DNA of 64,000 nucleotides. Source: Rhizobium aethiopicum (GTDB taxonomy: Bacteria; Pseudomonadota; Alphaproteobacteria; Rhizobiales; Rhizobiaceae). The notes beneath the pieces are model-generated. The model did no database searches, was not told where the DNA came from, and saw nothing but the letters and a program-made list of their open reading frames with translations. How positions within the stretch are numbered: position 1 is the first letter of the stretch; each line of letters begins with the position of its first letter. Shown piece by piece: positions 17,479 through 26,089 of this stretch. The stretch spans positions 45,392-109,391 of the forward strand of contig NZ_JACIFV010000021.1 of NCBI RefSeq assembly GCF_014197535.1. Direction: 5' to 3'. The position numbers and the translations under genes were made by a program.

Positions 17479-17493
17479 TGATTATTTTTGTCA
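17479..17493. promoter_or_regulatory. IRO-type operator (TGA-N9-TCA), candidate RirA site
   Basis: TGATTATTTTTGTCA sits 8 bases upstream of the -35 of the receptor promoter. It shares the TGA-N9-TCA pattern with the box at 9322-9336. Confidence 0.66.
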
Positions 17494-17795
17494 TCTTTTA
17501 TTCGATGATCTGGCGGTGACGGCCATTCGCGAAGAGGTTGCACGCAGCATCGAGTTGGAAATGCTTACACGAAACATCTGCGATGCAGGCTCCGGCCGCG
17601 CCTCCTGTCCATTTCCGGATCCGTACTCAGTCGGCATAACATTCTCCCGCCCGGAGTAACGAGCGAAGCAATACAGCATCAGGCGACCCTAGATTCTCTA
17701 GCGATCCTGATAGAGAGAGGAGTTTCCTATTGAGACAAATAAAAAATCTGGTTTACTGCCACTTCGCTTGTTGGCTTTCAGGGGGGATTTAGCCG
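17494..17795. other. Intergenic region between receptor and L,D-transpeptidase genes
   Basis: About 300 bases without a recognisable gene. A 47-codon GTG-initiated frame at 17516-17659 reads smoothly (TAIREEVARSIELEMLTRN) but has no ribosome-binding site and no family I know. It may be the relic of a longer gene. Confidence 0.4.
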
Positions 17796-18470
17796 ATGGT
17801 GTGGACCCGCAGGAGTATTATGATCGGTGGATTGGCGTTGTGGGGGACCGGCGCCGTCGGCAAACCGGCAGGCGCCGCGGCAGCTTCTTATTTCGACGGC
17901 ACAGCCGTCGACAACGGCGTGACGTTTCGCAGCACCAATTTCGCCAAAATCGACAAGCGCTGGCATCGCCAGGTCGTTAAATATTTCAGCAGCGAGCCGA
18001 TCGGCACCGTTGTCGTCGATACCAGGCACCATTTTCTTTACGTGATCATGGAGAACAAGACCGCCATCCGCTATGGCGTCGGGGTCGGCCGCGAGGGCTT
18101 CAAATGGTTCGGTCGCGCCACCATCGACGCTAAATCGCTCTGGCCGCGCTGGACGCCGCCGCCGGAGATGCGCAAGCGCCATCCCGAACTGCCGCAATTC
18201 GTCTCGGGTGGCTCACCGAAGAACCCGCTTGGCCCCCGCGCCATGTATCTGCATCGCGACGGCGTCGATACTGGCTATCGGTTCCACGGCACGCTGGAGC
18301 CATGGAGCATCGGCAAGGACGCCTCCAGCGGCTGTATCCGCATGTTCAATGAAGACGCCATCGATCTTTATCAGCGCTGCCCCATTGGCACTGCTGTACA
18401 GGTTCTGCCGCATATTGCCGACCAGGCTGAGGGCGCCACTCAGGTTAGCGAAACAACTCCGGTCGAATGA
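17796..18470 (+). CDS. L,D-transpeptidase (YkuD domain)
   Basis: 224-residue exported enzyme that would make 3-3 peptidoglycan cross-links or attach proteins to peptidoglycan in the periplasm. The N-terminus TRRSIMIGGLALWGTGAVG resembles a twin-arginine signal. The YkuD domain covers about 65-205, with FHGTLEPWSIG (H164) and the catalytic cysteine in SSGCIRMFNEDAIDLY (C180). The residue two before the cysteine is serine rather than the more common histidine (SSGC for SHGC), a frequent rhizobial variant. The stop overlaps the OmpA-like gene start (ATGA), so the pair is co-translated. Confidence 0.87.
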   Translation: MVWTRRSIMIGGLALWGTGAVGKPAGAAAASYFDGTAVDNGVTFRSTNFAKIDKRWHRQVVKYFSSEPIGTVVVDTRHHFLYVIMENKTAIRYGVGVGREGFKWFGRATIDAKSLWPRWTPPPEMRKRHPELPQFVSGGSPKNPLGPRAMYLHRDGVDTGYRFHGTLEPWSIGKDASSGCIRMFNEDAIDLYQRCPIGTAVQVLPHIADQAEGATQVSETTPVE

Positions 18471-19021
18471 GGAATATCACCCCTATGTCTGCGATGATCG
18501 GATACATCAAGCGCCTCGCTGGCGCAGCCATGCTCTTGGCGCTCGCCGCCTGCTCCACCACCGAGGTCGCCTCCCTGGAAGAACCGACGGCGGCGCCAAT
18601 GACCGGCCAGACCAACGACCCCGCCCCCGGTTTCGAGAACGTCGCGCTGGGCAGCGAAGAGGATTTCATTCTCAATGTCGGCCGACGCATCTATTTCAAG
18701 CAGGACTCCGCCGCGCTCGATTCCGTCGCCATGGCCACCTTGGACAACCAGGCCGCCTGGCTCAACAGGAATCCGACCTGGCTGCTCAAGCTGCAGGGAT
18801 TTGCCGATGATTCCGGCTCCGCTTCCAAAATGCAGACGCTCTCGCAGAAACGCGCCGATGCGGCGATGGCCTATCTGACCTCGAAGGGCGTAGACCCCAA
18901 GCGCATGTGGGCAAAGGGCTACGGCAACGACCGCGAAGTCCGCGACTGCACAGAGCGCTCCTGCAAGGTGCAGAACCGGCGCGTCGTCACCAATCTGCGC
19001 ACCCAGCCGGATGCCGTCTGA
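18467..19021 (+). CDS. OmpA/Pal-family peptidoglycan-associated lipoprotein
   Basis: 184-residue outer-membrane lipoprotein. The lipobox LALAAC lies near residue 28, followed by a short linker and an OmpA-C peptidoglycan-binding domain (about 70-180): RIYFKQDSAALD, LQGFADDSGSASKMQTLSQKRADA and YGNDREVRDC. It pairs with the L,D-transpeptidase by a 4-base overlap, which suggests both work on the cell wall. The ATG at 18485 is an alternative start six codons later. Confidence 0.82.
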   Translation: MRNITPMSAMIGYIKRLAGAAMLLALAACSTTEVASLEEPTAAPMTGQTNDPAPGFENVALGSEEDFILNVGRRIYFKQDSAALDSVAMATLDNQAAWLNRNPTWLLKLQGFADDSGSASKMQTLSQKRADAAMAYLTSKGVDPKRMWAKGYGNDREVRDCTERSCKVQNRRVVTNLRTQPDAV

Positions 19022-19061
19022 TCGCAGATGAACTTTCCGGGAGGGGCCGAACAAAGGCTGA

Positions 19062-19270
19062 TTAGTACATGTATTGCACGCGCCCGTCGGAATGGTGGAT
19101 GAGGCCGCGAAGGACGGGCCGCATGAAGCGCGTAGTCCGAGGCATCGAGGACGAAACCCGCATGGGCGGTCCGGCTTGCCAAACTGCCGCCAGACCTTGC
19201 GCATGCCAGAGACCTGGAAGTTCTCATTGAACACCCGGCGTATCTCGATCTTCATCCGCGCCGGAAACAC
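19062..19270 (-). pseudogene. Relic of an IS3-family transposase (OrfB)
   Basis: Three fragments in three different frames follow each other on the minus strand in the order of an IS3-family integrase. These are IEIRRVFNENFQVSGMRKVWRQ (DNA-binding side, about 19190-19255), then RTAHAGFVLDASDYALHAARPS, then GLIHHSDGRVQYMY ending at about 19062. The last corresponds to the HHSDRGxQY motif of the family with its catalytic aspartate. The middle of the protein and the D and E parts beyond are deleted. No terminal inverted repeats were found. The remainder of 19022-19392 holds nothing else I can name. Confidence 0.7.
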
Positions 19271-19392
19271 CTGTAATTTGACGGTCGTGCGATTGGAATG
19301 AGACCGGCTCCGCTTTAAAATAGCCGTGACAGCAATTAAAAGCCGCCGGGAATAGACTTTAACTTAGCCGAGAACTCGGTTAATGATAGCAG

Positions 19393-20643
19393 ATGACAGA
19401 TTCGCCGCCGAAAAAGCTGATTGAACGCAAAGCCCGACCGATCGTCGAAACCGCGCTGGCTGACACACGAGTCGTGCTCATTGCCGGTCCGCGACAAGCC
19501 GGAAAGACGACCCTTGCGCGACAGATCTCTGGCTCCGATCGCCCGTTTATCACCCTCGACGATGTCGGTACGCTGAATGCAGCAAGGACTGATCCGATCG
19601 GCTTTATCCGAGGCATCAAACGGGCCGTGATCGACGAGGTGCAACGGGCGCCCGAACTGATACTTGCGATCAAGGAAAGCGTCGATCGCGATGACGAGCC
19701 CGGGCGTTTCTTGCTCACGGGTTCAGCCAATCTGGCCACCGTTCCGGCGATTGCAGATTCGCTCGCCGGCCGAATGGCCGTCGTCCCATTATTGCCATTT
19801 GCCCAATCTGAAATCCGATCCACCCCGGGTCGTCTGCTGGATAGGCTGTTCGCCGGCGAGGAGCCTTCCGCCGGGGAGGACACCGTCATTGGTGACGATC
19901 TGTTGTTGACGGTGCTACGGGGCGGCTATCCCGAAGCCTTGCGTCGGCCGACGGCCGGCCGACGGACTGCTTGGCTGGAAGATTATGTGAAATTGATCCT
20001 CGATCGCGACGTGCGTGATATCGCCAACATCGATCAGTTGGACCGGCTTCCGCGGCTGCTCGAGGTCCTGGCGGAGCACGCCGGACAATTGGTCAATCAC
20101 AGCAGTTTCGGTGCGGCGCTCGGATTGTCGAGCATCACCGCACAGAAATATGTTGCTATCCTTGAGCGCCTCTTTCTGATCAGGACACTTGTCCCGTGGT
20201 CCAACAACCGCTTGAGCCGGCTCATCAAGACACCAAAGCTTCACTTTCTGGACACGGGCCTGCTTGCCACTTTGCGAGAGGATGAAGCGGATACGTTACG
20301 CGACAACAAAGGTCGCTTTGGCGCTCTGCTTGAAAGCTTCGTGGTTTCAGAACTGCTGAAGCTGGCGTCATGGTCAGACCGGCGCGTGTCCTTCTCCCAC
20401 TACCGAACGAGAGACCAAGATGAAATCGATGTCATCATAGAGGATCGGCGCGGCCGGGTTGTTGGGATAGAAGTAAAGGCCTCGGCAACGGTGAAGTCTG
20501 ACGATTTTCGCGGGTTGCGCCAGTTACAAGAGGCGGTCGGCGATCGTTTCGTGCGAGGGCTCGTCTTACACGACCACGACCGAGTGACCCCATTCGGAGA
20601 AAAGCTACAAGCCGCCCCGCTATCACTTCTATGGACAATGTGA
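19393..20643 (+). CDS. AAA-family ATPase with DUF4143 domain
   Basis: 416-residue protein of the widespread archaeal/bacterial 'ATP-binding protein' group. The Walker A GPRQAGKTTLARQ lies at about 32-44, Walker B is VIDEVQRAPEL, and the arginine-sensor segment is FLLTGSANLATVPAIADSLAGRM. The DUF4143 part (about 205-400) ends in a PD-(D/E)XK-like fold: DEIDVIIEDRRGRVVGIEVKAS. Their role is unknown, and many are encoded near mobile elements or toxin loci. Here the gene stands alone, just downstream of the IS3 relic. The ATG at 19393 lacks a strong ribosome site. Confidence 0.8.
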   Translation: MTDSPPKKLIERKARPIVETALADTRVVLIAGPRQAGKTTLARQISGSDRPFITLDDVGTLNAARTDPIGFIRGIKRAVIDEVQRAPELILAIKESVDRDDEPGRFLLTGSANLATVPAIADSLAGRMAVVPLLPFAQSEIRSTPGRLLDRLFAGEEPSAGEDTVIGDDLLLTVLRGGYPEALRRPTAGRRTAWLEDYVKLILDRDVRDIANIDQLDRLPRLLEVLAEHAGQLVNHSSFGAALGLSSITAQKYVAILERLFLIRTLVPWSNNRLSRLIKTPKLHFLDTGLLATLREDEADTLRDNKGRFGALLESFVVSELLKLASWSDRRVSFSHYRTRDQDEIDVIIEDRRGRVVGIEVKASATVKSDDFRGLRQLQEAVGDRFVRGLVLHDHDRVTPFGEKLQAAPLSLLWTM

Positions 20644-21145
20644 GCTGCGATCGAACAGCGCCGGGGGATCAGGGGCAGTTCATCAACTGTAGTATGTAAC
20701 GGCACTTCGGAGCCATGATTCCTGGCCTTTGCGAGGAACACGAAATTGGTTAGTAGTCGCTGGGTGTCCGATGCATGTCGGGCAATTTCGTCGAAGCACG
20801 GGGCTTCCGAAGGTCTTCACAAGTCACTGCGGAGACGGACCGTGAGTGGCGAATGCTGGTGGATAGAGCGGGCGCGAAACGCAACGATCTCGTCGCGGGT
20901 GAGAGTTCGAGGAAGAGCAAACTCGGTCCGCATCATTCGTACACAAGGGCCGGCCACATGGCGCCGGCCCCGGTTGACATGGAAGCCCTGTTCAGGATCG
21001 CGCCTCAGAAACCGCGGCTTCGTCGCGGAGCTTGCCTGACGACTTTGAAAATAGAGGCTTCGCCGCGTATTTCGCGCTGCTTCTGCGACGTTTCCTGATC
21101 TGTACGATAAATGGTTTTATCTGGGACGTCATCGAGAAGCTCTCC
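20644..21145. other. Gene-free region after the ATPase gene
   Basis: About 500 bases with only short frames on both strands (for example 20775-21098 plus), none matching a family I recognise and none with a convincing ribosome site. The composition resembles decayed coding sequence. Confidence 0.4.
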
Positions 21146-21616
21146 TTAAGCCACCTGACGCTCGGATTCGATCTGAAGAGGCGCCTGCTGAAAGGAGCCG
21201 TCCCCGATGGCGATCTTGCGCGGTTTCATGGCTTCGGGCACTTCACGCTTCAGCGCAATCGAGAGAATACCATTCGTCAGCGAGGCATTCTCGACCCTGA
21301 CGTGATCGGCGAGTTCGAAGCGGCGTTCAAATGCGCGCCCGGCGATGCCGCGATGCAGATATTCGCCGTCCTTCGCTTCGGTCTTTTGCCCCTTCACCAG
21401 AAGGACATTCCGCTCCTGCGTGATGTCAAGATCGCCTTCGGCGAAGCCTGCCACTGCCATCTCGATGCGATAATCGTCTTCGCCCGTCTTGACGATGTCA
21501 TAGGGCGGCCAGGCATCAATCGCCTGCAGGCGCTGCGCATTGTTCAGGAGATTGAAGACACGGTCGAAGCCGATGCTGGACCGATAAAGGGGGGCGAAGT
21601 CAAGTTCGTTTCTCAT
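21146..21616 (-). CDS. Small heat-shock protein, HSP20/IbpA class A
   Basis: 156-residue holdase chaperone that keeps denatured proteins soluble. The N-terminus MRNELDFAPLYRSSIGFDRVFNLL is the rhizobial/IbpA signature. The alpha-crystallin domain runs from PPYDIVKTGEDDYRIEMAVAGF to GILSIALKREVPE, which includes the I-x-I-type tail region. I chose the ATG at 21616 because it matches the family's start and lies 8-9 bases after GGAGG; the ATG at 21622 is too close. The mRNA leader folds as a ROSE-type thermometer and the promoter fits RpoH. Confidence 0.9.
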   Translation of the reverse strand: MRNELDFAPLYRSSIGFDRVFNLLNNAQRLQAIDAWPPYDIVKTGEDDYRIEMAVAGFAEGDLDITQERNVLLVKGQKTEAKDGEYLHRGIAGRAFERRFELADHVRVENASLTNGILSIALKREVPEAMKPRKIAIGDGSFQQAPLQIESERQVA

Positions 21617-21618
21617 AG

Positions 21619-21705
21619 CCATATCCTCCGTAAAGCAACATGGGATGGAGACGCGTCGGAAACCTGCGTCTCCGCTCTGATCATCGGCCCGCTTTTGCGC
21701 AGCCG
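21619..21705 (-). promoter_or_regulatory. ROSE-type RNA thermometer in the HSP20 leader
   Basis: On the minus strand three stems precede the gene. The first is CGGC/GCCG (21685-21705). The second has a perfect 8-bp stem GGAGACGC/GCGTCTCC (21647-21673). The last (21619-21643) pairs CCAUGUUGCU with the GGAGG-containing ribosome site and AUGG, including a G-G mismatch. The UUGCU-against-Shine-Dalgarno pairing is the hallmark of ROSE elements, which melt on heating and let ribosomes in. Confidence 0.78.
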
Positions 21706-21714
21706 ACGAAAATG

Positions 21715-21743
21715 ATCTGGTTTCGCACGATTTTCGATTCAAG
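21715..21743 (-). promoter_or_regulatory. RpoH (sigma-32)-type promoter of the HSP20 gene
   Basis: CTTGAA (complement of 21738-21743), a 17-base spacer, then CCAGAT (complement of 21715-21720). The CTTGAA -35 with a CC-starting -10 is the alphaproteobacterial heat-shock promoter pattern. The inferred start gives a leader of about 90 bases that contains the whole thermometer. Confidence 0.68.
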
Positions 21744-21852
21744 AGGAGAATCTAAAAATTTTCAGCCTGCTTTATTCGGCAGGCCGGAAAGCCTCTTGAG
21801 CGCTGTTTTCATTCAACTAAATCGATAGGCGCCTGGCCGCTCGACATCGGAA

Positions 21853-24318
21853 TCATGCGCTCGACGGCGGCAGCACATAGCCGGCTGGCGACGGCAGGTC
21901 GATCACGGATCTTGCGTCCGCGGCATTCGTCGCCAGGACCAGCTTATAACCACCCGGTTCGGCGCGGAAGGCGCCGGCCTCGATATCGAAATAGGCCAGA
22001 TCGCGTGGCACGATTTTCATGACGGCCGTGCCTGTTTCGCCGGGTTGCAGCGAGAGCTTTGCGAAGGCGCGCAGTTCCTTGTCCGGCCGTTCCACTTTGG
22101 CTAACGGTGAGCGTATATAGAGTTGGACCAACTCCGAGCCTGGCCGGTCGCCTGTATTGGTGACGTCAATGCTGACGGTTATGCCTTCGGGATTCATTTC
22201 TCCTGCCGAGAGTCGCGGCTCGCCCCAACGGAAGCGGGTATAGCTAAGGCCGAAGCCGAAGGGGAAGAGCGGTTCGACGGCGCTGATATCGTGATGGCGG
22301 TAGCCGACGAAGACGCCTTCGGCATAGTGCACATGCCCGTCCTTGCCGGGATAAACGGCAGAATCGTCTGTGATGGCGGAATTGTCGGCAAGCGCCTTCG
22401 GGAAGGTCTGCGGCAGGCGGCCGCCCGGCTCGGCGTCGCCGAACAACACGTCGGCAATGGCATTGCCGAGTTCCTGTCCGGGATACCACATCTGCAGCAC
22501 GGCGCGGACCTTGCCGAGCCAGGGCATCTCAACGGGACCGCCGGTCTGCAGCACGACGACGGTGTTGGCGTTGGCGGCAGCGACCTTCTCGATCAGTTCC
22601 TCCTGCCGGCCCGGCAGCCGCATGTCGGGCAGATCAAGTCCTTCCGTATCCCACTCGCCGTCGCGGCCGACGAAGAGCAGCGCCACATCGGCATTGCGGG
22701 CGGTTTCGACGGCGGCCTCGATATCGGCATCGCCGAGCGGCTTTTCGACGCCGAAACGGACGGCGATGAGGTTGATGCCCTCCTCGCTCGCAGTGGACGG
22801 CTCATATTCGACGGTGATTTCATAGGATCGGCCGGCTTCGAGCGTCACCCCGCCGCGCTGTTCGTCATTGGCGGTGCCGAAATAATTCTCGCCGCGCGTC
22901 CAGCCCTCATGGCCGTCGACGGTCAATCGGCCGTCGACGAAGAGTCGCGCCAGCCCTGCATTGGTCATGCCGAAGACATGTTCGCCACTCTCCTCCGGCG
23001 CATATTGCATCACCATGCGGGCCGAGAAATCGGCGGGGTCGAGTTCGTCCGACGGCAGCTCGAACCAGAAGAATTCGCCCTTGTCGACGGTCTCGACATG
23101 AAGCGGATCGCCCTTGCAGCCGCGTCCCTTGAAATATTCGACGGTGATCTTCCCCTTGAACACGTCGATCAACCGGTTGTGGCGGCAGCCGACGGCATGG
23201 CTGATGCTGTTGGCATTGGAAAGGGCGGCGCGAATGCCTTCGAGCGGGCTCACCGTGTAATGCGCGGCGATCTGCGCGCTGCCTCCGCCCATGACGCGGG
23301 CGCTCGCCGCATTTGGTCCGATGACGGCGATCCGGTCGAGCGAGGTCTTGGCGAGTGGCAGGATGCTGTCATTCTTGAGGAGGACCGCGCCTTCGGCGCC
23401 GAGACGGCGGATCAACGCCCGGTCTTCCGGCAAGTCAACCGCCCGCTCCGTAAGATCGGGTTTGCTCTCAAATGCCCCGACCCGCTCGAGCAGCAGCAAC
23501 ATGCGCCGTGCTGCCGCACGCACGGTCGCTGCTTCCACCTTGCCCTCGTGCACGGCCGCAACCAATTTCTCGCCGCGATCGCGCGCCGGGCCTGGCATTT
23601 CGAGATCGAGGCCGGCGTTGATCGTCTCGGCCGTCGAATGCGAACCGAACCAGTCAGACATGACGATGCCGTCGAAGCCCCATTCCTCGCGCAGCACCTT
23701 GTTCAGCAACCAGTGATGCTCGCTCGTGTAGGTGCCGTTGAGGCGGTTATAGGAGGACATGACCGCCATGACCCCGGCGCGACGCACCGCGTGCTCGAAG
23801 GGCGGGAGATAGATTTCGCGCAGTGTCCGCTCGTCGATATCGGACGACATGGTCTGCCGCTCGATCTCGGATTCATTGCCCACGAAGTGTTTTATGGTCG
23901 CCGCGATCCCCTCGCCCTGCACGCCCTCGATATAGGCGACGGCGAGTTCCGATGTCAGCATCGGATCTTCGGAATAACATTCGAAATTACGCCCGTTGAG
24001 GCCGGAGCGGTGGATATTCACTGTGGGTGCGAGCAACACAGCTGCTCCCTTGCTCTGGGCCTGGCGCGCAAGAGCAACCCCCATCTGCTTGACGAGATCG
24101 GGATTCCAGCTGGCGCCGAGCGCAATGGCGACAGGAAAGCAGGTCGCCTTGACGCCGGCGACCAGCGAGCCCGCGCCGCGAGCGCCGTTCGGTCCGTCCG
24201 TCACCTTGATCTTCGGCACGCCAAGCCGCTCGACGGGCACGGTCGTCCAGAAATCGGCGCCCGATAGCAAGGAGACCTGCTCTTCGAGCGTCATCCTGTC
24301 GAGAATGGAATCGATCAT
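21853..24318 (-). CDS. Glycoside hydrolase family 3 beta-glucosidase with PA14 insert
   Basis: 821-residue GH3 enzyme, close in length and layout to Agrobacterium Cbg1, a beta-glucosidase acting on coniferin. The TIM-barrel domain (1-300) has KVTDGPNGARG, RNFECYSEDP and KHFVGNESE; the nucleophile is the aspartate in VMSDWFGS (D222). The alpha/beta sandwich includes LLKNDSILPLAK. A PA14-type insert (about 385-540) normally shapes the sugar site, and a fibronectin-III-like domain ends the chain. No signal peptide is seen, so it acts inside the cell on imported plant glucosides. GGAGG lies 5 bases before the ATG. The divergent TetR gene probably controls it. Confidence 0.9.
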   Translation of the reverse strand: MIDSILDRMTLEEQVSLLSGADFWTTVPVERLGVPKIKVTDGPNGARGAGSLVAGVKATCFPVAIALGASWNPDLVKQMGVALARQAQSKGAAVLLAPTVNIHRSGLNGRNFECYSEDPMLTSELAVAYIEGVQGEGIAATIKHFVGNESEIERQTMSSDIDERTLREIYLPPFEHAVRRAGVMAVMSSYNRLNGTYTSEHHWLLNKVLREEWGFDGIVMSDWFGSHSTAETINAGLDLEMPGPARDRGEKLVAAVHEGKVEAATVRAAARRMLLLLERVGAFESKPDLTERAVDLPEDRALIRRLGAEGAVLLKNDSILPLAKTSLDRIAVIGPNAASARVMGGGSAQIAAHYTVSPLEGIRAALSNANSISHAVGCRHNRLIDVFKGKITVEYFKGRGCKGDPLHVETVDKGEFFWFELPSDELDPADFSARMVMQYAPEESGEHVFGMTNAGLARLFVDGRLTVDGHEGWTRGENYFGTANDEQRGGVTLEAGRSYEITVEYEPSTASEEGINLIAVRFGVEKPLGDADIEAAVETARNADVALLFVGRDGEWDTEGLDLPDMRLPGRQEELIEKVAAANANTVVVLQTGGPVEMPWLGKVRAVLQMWYPGQELGNAIADVLFGDAEPGGRLPQTFPKALADNSAITDDSAVYPGKDGHVHYAEGVFVGYRHHDISAVEPLFPFGFGLSYTRFRWGEPRLSAGEMNPEGITVSIDVTNTGDRPGSELVQLYIRSPLAKVERPDKELRAFAKLSLQPGETGTAVMKIVPRDLAYFDIEAGAFRAEPGGYKLVLATNAADARSVIDLPSPAGYVLPPSSA

Positions 24319-24361
24319 GCAAACCTCCCAAAAAGACCGCGAGCATCGCGCCTGTTAAACC

Positions 24362-24377
24362 TACCGATTACTCGGTA
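24362..24377. promoter_or_regulatory. Palindromic operator, candidate TetR-family site
   Basis: TACCGA, four bases, TCGGTA: a perfect 6-bp inverted repeat in the GH3/TetR intergenic region, 44 bases before the GH3 start. Size and symmetry suit a TetR-family dimer. Confidence 0.6.
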
Positions 24378-24476
24378 TTTTTAAGATGTCAAGCTGACGG
24401 ACCTGATATAAGAAGGAAGCAGAGGAGATATCGGCCGGAGCATTGCGGATCGGCGCATTGTATTTAAAAGAGGCCG

Positions 24477-25118
24477 ATGGGAGAAACGATGGCAGAGCAG
24501 AAGGTGGAACAGGACGAGAAGCGACGGCGCCGTTCGCGCAAGGGAGAAGAGCGCCGCGCAGAGATCCTGGCGGCGGCGATGCGGCGCTTTGCCGAAGACG
24601 GCTATCAGAATGCCGCGATCGGCGATATCGCTCAGGATGTCGGCCTGTCGCTGCCCGGCCTGTTGCACCATTTTCCGACCAAGGTCGATTTGCTGCTCGC
24701 GATCCTCGCCAAGCGCGATCTCGATAGCGCCGATTTCGTCGGACACTATCGCTCCGATCTTAGCGGCCTGCTGAAAGGCATGGTCGAAATCTTCCGCCGC
24801 AACGCCGGAATGATCGAGGTTGTCAGGGCCTTCGCAATCTTAAATGCCGAAAGCCTGATGAAGGACCACCCCGCCAAGGCGTGGTTTCTGGATCGCGCCA
24901 CGGAGATGCAGAAGGATATCGCTGCCACCTTCGAGCGGGCGATCGCCGATGGCGCGATCGACAAGAGGATAGACAGCAAGGCGACGGCCGCAGAACTGAT
25001 CGCCGTGATGGACGGCCTGCAGATGCTCTGGCTGCGCGATCCCGATCGCTTCGATATGGTCGGCGGTCTGGAAGCCTATGTCGCCCGCCTGCTGGCGAGT
25101 CTCGGCCTGGAGGACTGA
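24477..25118 (+). CDS. TetR-family transcriptional regulator
   Basis: 213-residue repressor. The N-terminal helix-turn-helix reads RRAEILAAAMRRFAEDGYQNAAIGDIAQDVGLSLPGLLHHFPTK (about 22-65). The all-helical remainder is the ligand-binding and dimer domain. Two starts fit: ATG 24477 after AAGAGG and ATG 24489 after GGGAG; I keep the longer. It is divergent from the GH3 beta-glucosidase with one palindrome between them, so it probably represses that gene until a plant glycoside or its aglycone binds. Confidence 0.86.
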   Translation: MGETMAEQKVEQDEKRRRRSRKGEERRAEILAAAMRRFAEDGYQNAAIGDIAQDVGLSLPGLLHHFPTKVDLLLAILAKRDLDSADFVGHYRSDLSGLLKGMVEIFRRNAGMIEVVRAFAILNAESLMKDHPAKAWFLDRATEMQKDIAATFERAIADGAIDKRIDSKATAAELIAVMDGLQMLWLRDPDRFDMVGGLEAYVARLLASLGLED

Positions 25119-25126
25119 ACTCGCTC

Positions 25127-25960
25127 CTAATCGAAGCGCGTCAGCCAGATCATGATGCGGCTGACAGCTTCGTGGTATCGTTGCCCGACCAGCAAGCCCG
25201 TATGCGTTGTGCCCCAGAGACCGAGATACTCGCCGCCGATATGCCGGGCCGTTGCTCGGCCTCGCCGGTCGCCGGTTTCATCACTGACGGCCGAGATGAC
25301 AAGGCTGGGGCAGGCGATCTTGCCGCCGTCGATGGAAATCCCCTCTGCACCGAAATGAAAGGAAAAGGCGCCGAAGGCTCTGCCGGATTCCATGGAGAGG
25401 TACTTCCGCTGAAAGGCGATATCCTCGGGTGTTTCATCGGCGCTGGATTGCTCGTCGCGCACCGGCGCGGGAACGACGAGGCCGGGTATCTCGGGCGCAA
25501 GATCCTGATATGGCACCTCGTCATGCACCTGCCTGGAGATGCTGGAATCGATCAGCACCAGCCCGGCAATCCCGACGTTTTCGGCCAGCTTCTGGCTGAG
25601 GATTCCACCCATGCTGAATCCGATCACAATAGGAGCGGCGGCACATTCCCTGGCGATCGCGGAAATCGCCTCACGAATGTCTTCCAGATAGTGCTCGAAT
25701 TCGACCGTCGTGAAATCCACCGACCGGCTTTTGTAGTGACCTCGCAGATTGATGCAGTAGGAGTCCCACCCCGCCGCCATGAAGTGCGGAATGTACTTGC
25801 TCCACATCCAACTGCCGGTGAAGGCGCCATGGACAAAAAGCAGAGGCGGTCGCCCGGCCTCATCCGGGCGACAGTTCCCAGGAAAGATTTTCAGAAACAG
25901 GTCGTTCTCTCCGACATATCTGCCCATGTGCTCCGGCAATTCTCTTGCATAGTCCCGCAT
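25127..25960 (-). CDS. Alpha/beta-hydrolase
   Basis: 277-residue cytoplasmic hydrolase. Oxyanion-side motif FVHGAFTGSWMW is at about 42-53, the nucleophile elbow GFSMGG at about 115, and the catalytic histidine in GTTHTG near the C-terminus. The substrate could be an ester or lactone; the fold alone does not say. I place the start at the ATG at 25960, 8 bases after AAGGAG, not at the upstream in-frame codons to 26026. It ends 9 bases from the convergent TetR stop and is divergent from a LysR regulator. Confidence 0.8.
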   Translation of the reverse strand: MRDYARELPEHMGRYVGENDLFLKIFPGNCRPDEAGRPPLLFVHGAFTGSWMWSKYIPHFMAAGWDSYCINLRGHYKSRSVDFTTVEFEHYLEDIREAISAIARECAAAPIVIGFSMGGILSQKLAENVGIAGLVLIDSSISRQVHDEVPYQDLAPEIPGLVVPAPVRDEQSSADETPEDIAFQRKYLSMESGRAFGAFSFHFGAEGISIDGGKIACPSLVISAVSDETGDRRGRATARHIGGEYLGLWGTTHTGLLVGQRYHEAVSRIMIWLTRFD

Positions 25961-26089
25961 ACCATCCACTCCTTCATCCCGACCCATCCGATCCGGCTTC
26001 CGAGACAAAGGATATTTGTTGCGCAATGTTGATCAATCGCCGTACGTGGACTTACATAAAGGACAAAATGTCTCCAATCGGATCTTGCC

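Noticed and set aside
15279..17519. 746-codon plus-strand frame opposite the TonB receptor
   Set aside because: The opposite strand has an unmistakable receptor with signal peptide and terminal aromatic residue; the antisense product is low-complexity arginine/glycine-rich sequence.
17516..17659. 47-codon GTG frame downstream of the iron operator
   Set aside because: Protein-like composition but no ribosome-binding site, no known family and a position directly behind a divergent promoter. Too weak to call.
19393..20643. DUF4143 ATPase as part of a defence or toxin system
   Set aside because: Such ATPases occur near defence loci, but no partner nuclease, toxin or second component lies beside it here.
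22123..24267. 714-codon plus-strand frame opposite the GH3 gene
   Set aside because: Shadow of a well-defined beta-glucosidase; no ribosome site and no family features.
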